This document shows positions 1 to 5,480 of a DNA stretch of 5,534 nucleotides, piece by piece. The DNA comes from JBDTRY01 sp039931435 (lineage in GTDB: Bacteria; Acidobacteriota; Thermoanaerobaculia; Gp7-AA8). The position numbers and the translations under genes were made by a program. Numbering within the stretch: position 1 is the stretch's first letter; the number at the start of each line of letters is the position of its first letter. The notes under the pieces were generated by a model, which did no database searches, was not told the DNA's origin, and saw nothing but the letters and a program-made list of their open reading frames with translations. The stretch covers positions 1-5,534 of the forward strand of contig JBDTRY010000251.1 of the NCBI GenBank assembly GCA_039931435.1. Reading direction: 5' to 3'.

Positions 1-900
1 CTGGAAACCTTCGCCAGGCTGGACGCGTTGAGCAAACAGCCGGGCATGGAGAACGACAGGAACAAACTGGAAGGCGTCATCATGTTTTATCGCGGAGCGA
101 ACCTGGCAGCTCTCGGCCGGCGCGACGAGTCCGTAGAGCAGTTTCGTTCCTACCTCACCTTCGCGCCCGGCGCGCGCATCGAGGCTGGCGCCTACCCCAA
201 GAAGGTCTCCTCCGCGTTCGATGAGGCGGTGAAGGTCATGGCCCGGCAGAACTCTGCCCAGCCCGCGGACATCGCCTCGGTCTTCGCTCATTTCCAGCTT
301 CCTCCGCAACGGCGCGTGGTCTCGAACGAGCACTGGGCGGACGGGCCGGTGCGTTACCTCCTCACGTCTGAAGAGAAGGCCAGATGGAATGCAATCAACT
401 CCACATCGGAGCGCGACACGTTCGTGCAGAACTTCTGGGAGAAACGGGACCCGACACCAGGGACCCCGTTGAACGAATTCCGGGAGGAGTTCGACCGGCG
501 CGTTCTTTTCTCGGAGATGGCCTTCGGGTCGATCACCTCGGACCGGACCCTCGTTTTCACTCTTCTCGGTCCGCCGAATTTCGCAAAGGCCAGCAGCCTT
601 ACCGGCAATGACAATCCCATCGAAGCGCTGCGGAACACGACGCAGGGATCGAACCTCGGTGCCGGGCATCAGACAAATCTTCCAAGCCACAACCTCGAGC
701 AGGACACCAGCCAGGGGTCAACCGAGCGTTGGGTCTACCGCCGCGATCATCTTCCGCATGAAATCCCCTATCAGGAAGTCGAGTTCCTCTTCATCACGAA
801 AAAGGGTTACGGGACGAGCGTGATGCAGAAGGACCCTGAACCGCTGCTCGCTCTGGAACGGGCCGCGGCGGTGGCGAATCAGAACAAGAAAGTGAACTGA
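1..900 (+). CDS. GWxTD domain-containing protein, C-terminal part (5' end outside window)
   Basis: The frame is open from base 1, so the gene starts upstream; the TTG at 28 is simply an internal codon. Counting from the window edge, residues about 1-80 are helical and TPR-like (residues 25-55, with an ALGRRDESVEQF-type repeat), suggesting a protein-protein interaction region. Residues about 110-200 match the GWxTD domain: YLLTSEEKARW (119-129), an ER..F...FWEKRDPTPGTPLNEF block (137-160) and F..R (164-167). The name-giving GW.TDRG is degraded to GSITSDRT (176-183). Residues 243-290 (ERWVYRRDHLPHE..YQEVEFLF..KKGYGTSV, then DPEPLLALERA) match the tail I recall for acidobacterial members. The family is of unknown biochemical function and is often predicted to be exported; the signal peptide, if any, lies outside the window. 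The gene ends in TGA 10 bases from the stop of the opposing gene, with no convincing terminator between them. The family call is solid; the function is unknown. Confidence 0.88.
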   Translation: METFARLDALSKQPGMENDRNKLEGVIMFYRGANLAALGRRDESVEQFRSYLTFAPGARIEAGAYPKKVSSAFDEAVKVMARQNSAQPADIASVFAHFQLPPQRRVVSNEHWADGPVRYLLTSEEKARWNAINSTSERDTFVQNFWEKRDPTPGTPLNEFREEFDRRVLFSEMAFGSITSDRTLVFTLLGPPNFAKASSLTGNDNPIEALRNTTQGSNLGAGHQTNLPSHNLEQDTSQGSTERWVYRRDHLPHEIPYQEVEFLFITKKGYGTSVMQKDPEPLLALERAAAVANQNKKVN

Positions 901-910
901 GATTCGCGCT

Positions 911-1543
911 TTACTGGCGCCCGTCCGAAGAGGAAGCATGCATTGATCGGAGCATGGCCACGAAGGGGTCGTGCGCCGCAGCCATTGTCGCCTTCGGGCC
1001 GGTAGCCTTTACGAACCACGGTCCCCCGGTCCCTTCCACTACCGCCGCCAGCAGACGTGAATCCGGCTGAGGCGCGGATGGCGCCATGCCTATCGAAGAC
1101 GGAAGAAGCGTCCCGGAGACGTCGGTCCAGGTGATGTGAAGGCCATTGGCGTCGAACACGTTGCGGACCGGCGGCTTCGACGACTGGACCTGACCTTCCC
1201 AACGTGAAAGATTGTCGGCGCCGCTGCCGCCACGGCCCGTCCCGAAGAAAAAAAACGCCATTTGCCCTGCACCGCCGGGCCCCGGGATTTCGGCCTGATC
1301 GAGTCGCATCGAACTGGAAGGCTTCACCCTCTTCCAACCCGCTGGAAGGTCGTATGCGATTGCGGCCGTAACGGAAGCGGGCGACTGAACCGGACCTGGC
1401 GGTGAAACGACCCCGGGACGAAGAGCGCCGGCCCCGGTGGTCGACGCGGGCGGGGCGTCTGGCCGGCTGCAACTCAGGAAGAAAACGATATCCAGCCCGG
1501 CGATGAGCAGGATTCTACGAATGTTGTTTTCGACACGGTGCAT
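911..1543 (-). CDS. probable lipoprotein of unknown function
   Basis: The 210-residue product has a basic start (MHRVENNIRR), a hydrophobic stretch at 11-23 and a cysteine at 25 in the context FFLSC. This is lipobox-like but not canonical (Phe at -3), and Asp18 interrupts the hydrophobic core, so lipidation is likely rather than certain. Residues 26-62 are a Pro/Ala/Ser/Gly linker. The conserved-looking core runs from about 64 to 202: DLPAGWKRVKPSSSMRL, then an F-rich strand (MAFFFFGTG, 95-103), a GG..ADNLSRWEGQ motif (105-118), NGLHITWTDVSGT (133-145) and a closing VVEGTGGPWFVKATGP (168-183). From memory this resembles a family of envelope proteins annotated only as hypothetical; I know no function. 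The ATG at 1543 has AAGG four bases upstream, a weak ribosome binding site. The gene lies 116 bases downstream of the molybdoenzyme gene on the same strand, so it may be co-transcribed or have its own promoter. An overlapping minus-strand frame at 879-1472 gives an Arg-rich, low-complexity translation and is a shadow. Confidence 0.75.
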   Translation of the reverse strand: MHRVENNIRRILLIAGLDIVFFLSCSRPDAPPASTTGAGALRPGVVSPPGPVQSPASVTAAIAYDLPAGWKRVKPSSSMRLDQAEIPGPGGAGQMAFFFFGTGRGGSGADNLSRWEGQVQSSKPPVRNVFDANGLHITWTDVSGTLLPSSIGMAPSAPQPDSRLLAAVVEGTGGPWFVKATGPKATMAAAHDPFVAMLRSMHASSSDGRQ

Positions 1544-1585
1544 TCGGCCTTGATCCGCGAGGCTGCGAGGATTCTACTTCCTCAC

Positions 1586-1598
1586 GCGGTGGCACCGC
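1586..1598. other. short inverted repeat between the molybdoenzyme and lipoprotein genes
   Basis: GCGGTG and CACCGC form 6-base arms around a single central base in the 116-base gap (1544-1659). It is too tight for a normal hairpin at full arm length and has no T-run, so it is not a convincing terminator. It could be a protein-binding dyad or chance. The rest of the gap shows no gene and no clear -35/-10 pair. Confidence 0.2.
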
Positions 1599-1659
1599 CA
1601 GGCCAACGATCTCGCCTGTTGTGGACCAGCCCTCGATCGGCAGTGGCTACGCGTGCCCC

Positions 1660-2544
1660 TCAGTGTCCGGCGTACCAGTCGTAGCCCTGCCGCGCCCAGA
1701 AGTCGGGAGGACGCACATCCGTATATCGGATCGTGGCGATTCGTTTGATGTTTTTCACGCCGTACTTCACGGGGATGGTCAGCCTCACCGGTGCGCCGTG
1801 ATCCCAGCTCAGTGGCCGGTCGTTGATGGCGTAGGTCAGAAGGGTCTGAGGGTGAAGAGCACTCTCCATGTCCAGCCCCACGTAGTACTGGCGGCCGGGT
1901 GTCTCCATGGCCACATAGCGAACGAGATCATCGGGATGGTTCTCAAGGTCCGGTCTACGGCCGCTGCGCGTTGCTGGTGGAAAACGCTCGACCAGATCCG
2001 AAAGGCGCGCTCCGGTCCAGTGAACGATCATCGTCCAGCCTTCGATGCAACGAAACTCGGTAACGAGATCGCGCCGCGGCAGCTTTCGGATGTCGTCCAG
2101 AGTGAGCTCGACAGGAGTTCCGGACGCCGTGCCCTCGAGCCGCAGACGCCAGTTGGAATGATCAGCATTCTGATCCAGACCTATGTGGCCGTTGACTCGT
2201 GGCACCGGGGCAGCAGCGGAGAGGGCATAGGTGGGATTGAGCCGCTGTCCACGAAAGTATCCCTCGGAGAGCTTCTCGTTCAGTTTCAGAACGCGACGGA
2301 AGGGCCGTTGAACGCCGTCCTCCAGCGGTTGATGCATCAGCCACTTCCAACCGGCAACGCCGGCGGCGGTAGCCGCCGCGGTAACGATGAAACCGCGCCG
2401 CGATAGAGACCGCAGTCGCTGCTCCACGTCGCTGTCGCCGGCCGGTTCCGGCTCAGCAGGGCCGGGAACTACCTCGATCGATTCCAGTTCATCCGGATTG
2501 GCAGTCCGGCTGGTCTCATCCGGGATGAAGGAATCGTCGCTCAT
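1660..2544 (-). CDS. Tat-exported molybdopterin-dependent oxidoreductase (sulfite oxidase/MsrP fold)
   Basis: The 294-residue product belongs to the Oxidored_molyb (sulfite oxidase/YedY) superfamily. A twin-arginine motif SRRGFI (48-53) is followed by an Ala-rich hydrophobic stretch (54-66), predicting export of the folded, cofactor-loaded enzyme to the periplasm. The motif sits unusually far in, after a 47-residue acidic, Pro/Glu-rich extension. The catalytic domain spans about 105-285. Cys166 in EFRCIEGW (163-170) is the expected molybdenum thiolate ligand, followed by the W.G..L..L element (176-184). HGAPVRLTIPVKYG.K..K (249-267) is the other family hallmark, with R254 and K260-K267 probably contacting the pterin. 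There is no C-terminal dimerization domain of the plant or animal sulfite oxidase type, so this is a compact MsrP-like enzyme. The start is firm: AAGGAGAG lies 5 bases before the ATG, and that ATG overlaps the stop of the cytochrome gene (ATGA, 2541-2544), implying translational coupling and a shared complex. Substrate is not readable from sequence: methionine sulfoxide, other S- or N-oxides, or sulfite-like compounds are possible. Confidence 0.94.
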   Translation of the reverse strand: MSDDSFIPDETSRTANPDELESIEVVPGPAEPEPAGDSDVEQRLRSLSRRGFIVTAAATAAGVAGWKWLMHQPLEDGVQRPFRRVLKLNEKLSEGYFRGQRLNPTYALSAAAPVPRVNGHIGLDQNADHSNWRLRLEGTASGTPVELTLDDIRKLPRRDLVTEFRCIEGWTMIVHWTGARLSDLVERFPPATRSGRRPDLENHPDDLVRYVAMETPGRQYYVGLDMESALHPQTLLTYAINDRPLSWDHGAPVRLTIPVKYGVKNIKRIATIRYTDVRPPDFWARQGYDWYAGH

Positions 2545-3248
2545 ATCAACTCTCCTTCCCCCTGCCCACCATCAGTAACCACGGGCTTCTCCCGCTCCAC
2601 CAGCTCGTAGCCGATGATCATGGATCGGAAGTTGTTCCATCCGGTCTTCACCACCTGGCCCACGTGAACGACGAAAAAAACCAGATATCCGACGGTCAGC
2701 CAGAAGTGCACAAATCGCGCGCCGGTATAGCCTCCCATGAGTGCGGCGAGCCATGCGAACTGAACAGGTTTGTAGATGGCCAGACCCGAAATCAACGAGC
2801 CGACTCCCATAACCACGATGGCCGTATAGGCGATTCGCTGGGCAGCGTTGTATCGCCCGCTCTGGGGCGGTTTTTCTTCGCGCAGGTGAAGGTCGTGCAG
2901 TGTGACCTGGATCGCCTCACGGAAGGCATGGCGATCAGGAGTGAGCTCGCGCCACTCACCGGAAATCAAGGTGTAGAGAACGTAGGCCACGCCGTTGATG
3001 GCGAAGAGCCACATGAAGAAGAAGTGCCAGGCCATGCCCATGGCCAGACGGCTGTTGGCGTGAAGCTTCTGCCAGATCGGCTGGGGTAGATTCAGTTTGA
3101 CGAGCGTGAAGTGACCCAACCCTATGCGATAAATCGGATAGGCCCAGTAGATCAGCGTTCCGCTGATGATCATCAGAGTAAGCAGCGGGAAATTGATCCA
3201 GTGGAACCACCGGCTGGCGAGAGTGTGCTTCTTCTCGAGTTCTTTCAT
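2541..3248 (-). CDS. membrane cytochrome b (b561 / Ni-Fe-hydrogenase or thiosulfate-reductase type), redox partner of the molybdoenzyme
   Basis: This 235-residue protein has four hydrophobic segments at about 18-37, 67-95, 138-158 and 180-200. Histidines sit where this family binds two b hemes: H16 (RWFHWINFP, start of TM1), H63 and H75 (around TM2), and H181 plus H195 in TM4 (RFVHFWLTVGY...VVHVGQVV). The closing GW..FRSMIIGYEL (203-215) is typical of the Ni_hydr_CYTB/PhsC-like group. The last residues are polar and cytoplasmic. Its role is to move electrons between the quinone pool and the exported molybdoenzyme encoded immediately downstream with a 4-base overlap. It is not an MsrQ/YedZ protein: the size and His pattern differ. 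The ATG at 3248 is the first start after an in-frame TAG and keeps the full H16 segment, but no good ribosome binding site precedes it. A 176-base gap separates it from the next gene upstream, so it probably begins its own transcript. Confidence 0.92.
   Translation of the reverse strand: MKELEKKHTLASRWFHWINFPLLTLMIISGTLIYWAYPIYRIGLGHFTLVKLNLPQPIWQKLHANSRLAMGMAWHFFFMWLFAINGVAYVLYTLISGEWRELTPDRHAFREAIQVTLHDLHLREEKPPQSGRYNAAQRIAYTAIVVMGVGSLISGLAIYKPVQFAWLAALMGGYTGARFVHFWLTVGYLVFFVVHVGQVVKTGWNNFRSMIIGYELVEREKPVVTDGGQGEGELI
2548..2559 (-). promoter_or_regulatory. Shine-Dalgarno site of the molybdoenzyme gene, inside the cytochrome gene
   Basis: On the minus strand the sequence reads GGGAAGGAGAGTTGAT followed by ATG. 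This is a strong purine-rich site about 5 bases from the start, placed in the last codons of the upstream gene. It fixes the start at 2544 and supports coupled translation with the cytochrome b subunit. Confidence 0.7.
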
Positions 3249-3424
3249 CGGCGTCTGTTTTTGTGTGCAGCAATACTAGCGCTTTTTCACGGCGCGGTTT
3301 GCGCGGAGCGCTCTCGAAGATGGGCGCGCGCCAGCGAGAGGACTGTATGCGGTCCGTGGGAACGCAGTCATCACGAAAGAGTCACATCCGCGCGCTGCGG
3401 TGCCCGGCAGTTCTCAGTGCCCGA
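3249..3424. other. intergenic spacer upstream of the redox operon
   Basis: No credible gene is seen. It should hold the promoter of the cytochrome-molybdoenzyme pair: a TAGTAT hexamer on the minus strand (about 40 bases before the ATG) resembles a -10 box, but no matching -35 is visible. A GC-rich dyad at 3311-3340 (CTCTCG and CGAGAG enclosing the palindrome GGCGCGCGCC) could fold after the upstream gene's stop, but it lacks a T-run. Confidence 0.4.
3311..3340. repeat. GC-rich dyad between the OB-like gene and the cytochrome gene
   Basis: Six-base arms CTCTCG (3311-3316) and CGAGAG (3335-3340) flank a perfect 10-base palindrome (3323-3332). In RNA it could form a nested hairpin, possibly a weak intrinsic or processing signal at the end of the upstream transcript. 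It is also compatible with chance in this GC-rich spacer. Confidence 0.25.
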
Positions 3425-4156
3425 TCAACGGCTGACGTCAATCAGGCTGGCCTGAATGTAAACCTGCTTGCCGGCCAGATGCTGCTGCGAGGCGCTCGAT
3501 ATCTTCCATCGTTTCGCGGATTCGCCCTGCGCCGGAAGAATCTGGATCATGCCATTCACGCTCAATGAGGCGCCGGATGGGATCTTCGGACCTCGGCCGA
3601 TGGCCGGTGCGACAAGGATCCAGTGCTGCGGATCTGTTCCGATGGCCAGCAGCCCACCCACCTGTCGTTGCAGCTTCAGTCCGGTCAACCTGACGGTTCT
3701 ACCGTCGAAGGCGGTCCGGTCCGCCGCATCCGTGATCACGGCCAGATCGCTGATGAATCCTTCACTCGCGGCGGCTGGTGCAGTGGACGGCGACGTGACT
3801 GCTGAATCAACGGCGGGTTCAGCCGTCGTCGAGTCCTCGTCCGATCCATCCGCGGGCATGGTTGCGTCCTTTTCTTCTCTGGTGGCGCGAACGCCTGATG
3901 TGGTGGTTACCTCGGTCGTGGTGGCACTGGGAAGGCTGGGCATCGGCTCGGTGAGTAGTGGCTCGGGAGGAGCGCTGGGGATGACGCTGGATGCTGCTTT
4001 CGGAGCAGCGGCAGGCGCCGCCTTGACGGCGATGAGCTTCGACCTCGAAGCCGGGCCGGAAAGATACCAGGCCACCGCCGCGCCCGAGGCCAGCATCACA
4101 AGCGCTACCAGCCAGAGAAAGCGCGATTTTTTTCGCTCGACGTGCAGATCCGCCAT
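3425..4156 (-). CDS. single-pass membrane protein with long disordered linker and probable OB-like C-terminal domain
   Basis: I chose the ATG at 4156 because GGGGAGG lies just upstream (4 bases after GGAGG); an in-frame GTG at 4201 would add 15 residues but has no comparable site. The 243-residue product starts MADLHVERKKSR, has one membrane segment at about 13-33 followed by an Ala/Pro/Ser/Thr/Glu linker (about 45-132), and ends in a compact domain (about 136-243). The orientation should be N-in, with the domain outside the cytoplasm. The domain has the pattern DGRTVRLTGLKLQ (151-163), AIGTDPQHWILVAP (171-184), a SGASLSVNGMIQILP strand (194-208) and a KQVYIQASLIDV ending (230-241). This resembles envelope OB-fold proteins in which a beta strand is followed by '..G.V...P' and a final 'VY..A' strand. 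The resemblance is from memory and the function is unknown. It is 64 bases downstream of the CDF transporter gene on the same strand and could share its transcript. Confidence 0.75.
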   Translation of the reverse strand: MADLHVERKKSRFLWLVALVMLASGAAVAWYLSGPASRSKLIAVKAAPAAAPKAASSVIPSAPPEPLLTEPMPSLPSATTTEVTTTSGVRATREEKDATMPADGSDEDSTTAEPAVDSAVTSPSTAPAAASEGFISDLAVITDAADRTAFDGRTVRLTGLKLQRQVGGLLAIGTDPQHWILVAPAIGRGPKIPSGASLSVNGMIQILPAQGESAKRWKISSASQQHLAGKQVYIQASLIDVSR

Positions 4157-4158
4157 CA

Positions 4159-4168
4159 ACCCTCCCCG
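4159..4168 (-). promoter_or_regulatory. Shine-Dalgarno site deciding the start of the OB-like protein
   Basis: The minus strand reads GGGGAGGGTTG directly before the ATG at 4156, a strong match to the anti-SD sequence. It favours this start over the upstream in-frame GTG at 4201. Confidence 0.6.
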
Positions 4169-4220
4169 CGTCTGCCCGGGAGCAATTGCGGTACCACTCA
4201 CGGATAGTGCGTCCGGCAGC

Positions 4221-5228
4221 TCAGTGCCAGTTCTCAGCTCTCGGTTTCAGAGCCACTGCCCCGGCCTTGGCGGAGCGGGCTCGATGCTCCATGCGGAGAG
4301 CGGAGGCTTCGATGAAGATCCGCGTAATCTCGGGATACTTTCGCCGGATGTTGCGCTCGATGCGGTCCACTGCCAATTCCAACTGCTCTACGGAAAGTCC
4401 CGAGGCGAAATTCAGATCGACATTCAGCAGAACTTCCAGCGGGGAGAGGTACATGGTCAGCGGCCGTTCGGCCCTGGACACTGCCGGATCCGCTTCGATC
4501 ATCCGGCGGATGTCGTCCAGTTTCTCGAGATCGACACTCTCTCCGACCAGAAGGCCGCGGCTTTCGTGCGCCAGAAACACGGCCATCCCGGCCAGAAGAA
4601 TCCCGATGAGCACCGATGCCGAGGCGTCGAAAACAGGGCGGCCGGTCATCTGAGCCAGCCACACCCCGAGAAACGCCAGAATGATTCCCGCCAGTGCAGC
4701 GGAGTCCTCGCACATGACCGTGAAAACCGTCGGATCCTTGCTGCGGTGCATGGACTGAATGAGGCCCAGACCTTCCTGGCGCGAGTGCCGGAATTCGCGA
4801 AAGGCGATCCCCCAGGAAATCGCTTCGAAAAGAAATGCTCCTGCCAGAACAGCGTAATTCCAGGTCGGATCACCGGCAGGTTCGGAGTTTCTCAGATGCG
4901 AGATGCCCTGGTAAATCGACACTCCCCCGCCGACGGCGAAGATCATCAGGGCGACGATGAGAGTCCAGAAGTAGAGCTCACGCCCGTGCCCGAAGGGATG
5001 CGTGGCGTCGGCAGGGCGGCGGCTTCGGCGGATTCCGAGGAGAAGCAGAAGGCCGTCTCCGGTGTCCACCAGGGAGTGAATCGCCTCCGAGATCATGGCC
5101 GAACTGCCAGTAAAGGACGCTGCCGTGAACTTGAGAAGAGCGATCACTACGTTCGCGGCAATGGCGCCGTAGATGACGAGTTTCGATGAGTTGTTCGCCA
5201 GTTTTGCCTCCGGGTGATGCAGTTTCAC
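4221..5228 (-). CDS. cation diffusion facilitator (CDF) transporter, ZnT9/SLC30A9-like
   Basis: This 335-residue inner-membrane protein should export divalent metal (Zn2+ or a related ion) in exchange for protons. Six membrane segments lie at about 17-39, 43-66, 87-107, 125-145, 170-190 and 203-222, with a cytoplasmic ferredoxin-like domain at about 225-315. The CDF signature SEAIHSLVDTGDGLLLLLG (47-65) provides H51 and D55 in TM2. HPFGHGRELYFW (77-88) is the loop before TM3. In TM5 the sequence is VMCEDSAALAG (171-181): D175 aligns with the expected Asp, but the His four residues earlier is Val and Glu174 is adjacent. The 'ED.AA' pattern is typical of the ZnT9-like branch rather than YiiP/ZitB. 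The start is GTG at 5228; in-frame stops TGA and TAG lie within 10 bases upstream, so no longer form is possible. The ribosome binding site is weak. The C-terminal end after 315 is a basic, Ala/Arg-rich tail. Metal specificity cannot be read from the sequence. Confidence 0.94.
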   Translation of the reverse strand: MKLHHPEAKLANNSSKLVIYGAIAANVVIALLKFTAASFTGSSAMISEAIHSLVDTGDGLLLLLGIRRSRRPADATHPFGHGRELYFWTLIVALMIFAVGGGVSIYQGISHLRNSEPAGDPTWNYAVLAGAFLFEAISWGIAFREFRHSRQEGLGLIQSMHRSKDPTVFTVMCEDSAALAGIILAFLGVWLAQMTGRPVFDASASVLIGILLAGMAVFLAHESRGLLVGESVDLEKLDDIRRMIEADPAVSRAERPLTMYLSPLEVLLNVDLNFASGLSVEQLELAVDRIERNIRRKYPEITRIFIEASALRMEHRARSAKAGAVALKPRAENWH

Positions 5229-5276
5229 CCGCTAGCTTCAGGGGGGCGGTATCTGGCACGCCGCGTTTCGCCGCCA

Positions 5277-5299
5277 GAAATCAGAAAATATTCAGCAAT
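5277..5299 (-). promoter_or_regulatory. AT-rich patch, possible promoter region of the CDF gene
   Basis: A 23-base A/T-rich island stands out from GC-rich surroundings, about 50-70 bases upstream of the GTG start at 5228. On the minus strand it includes GAATATTTTC, which contains -10-like hexamers, but no convincing -35 at the right spacing is visible. Placement is suitable for the transporter transcript. Confidence 0.28.
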
Positions 5300-5330
5300 C
5301 GCTGTACCAGCCGGGCGCCGGACGATGGGC

Positions 5331-5431
5331 GTGTCATTCCGACGGGAAGCGAGAGATCTCCGGCTCGAGAAACAACGGCCGGACTTACACGCGCCGGAGA
5401 TCCTCATCGCTTCGCCCGGTCGGATGACGTG
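5331..5431. repeat. large imperfect palindrome, probable dispersed intergenic repeat (REP/MITE-like)
   Basis: The left arm (5331-5364, beginning GTGTCATTCCGACGGGAAGC) and the right arm (5393-5431, ending GTCGGATGACGTG) are near-complete inverse complements. They differ by a few mismatches and small gaps around a 28-base centre (5365-5392). The arms share GTCAT-CCGAC, GAAGCGA and GATCTCCGGC on the same reading. The terminal motif 'GTCATTCCGA..GAAGCGA..ATCT' resembles short palindromic repeats I recall scattered between genes in acidobacterial and other genomes. The element carries no gene. It lies between the CDF gene and whatever is upstream, so it may also act as a transcript-end hairpin. 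Copy number is not visible within the window: this is the only copy. Confidence 0.7.
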
Positions 5432-5480
5432 ATCGAGGAGGGATCGCCTGAGGTTGTCATTCGTAGCCGCTACCGAACGG

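Noticed and set aside
906..920. GCGC-loop-GCGC hairpin between the convergent genes as a terminator
   Set aside because: The stem is only four base pairs with no T-run on either strand, too weak to call.
879..1472. A 197-codon minus-strand frame overlapping the lipoprotein gene
   Set aside because: The translation is Arg/Gly/Ser-rich with no motifs and lacks a signal peptide. It also runs past the end of the convergent gene 1.
1621..2406. A 261-codon plus-strand open frame
   Set aside because: It is antisense to the molybdoenzyme gene, which has Tat, Cys-ligand and pterin motifs in the correct order.
4127..4133. A AAA AAA-type slippery run near the start of the OB-like gene
   Set aside because: It encodes two ordinary Lys residues before the membrane helix. 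No alternative frame product or downstream stimulatory structure is apparent.
3468..5189. A 573-codon open frame on the plus strand covering both the OB-like and CDF genes
   Set aside because: It is antisense to two well-supported genes. Its translation has no domain pattern, and it is explained by the third-position GC bias of the real genes.
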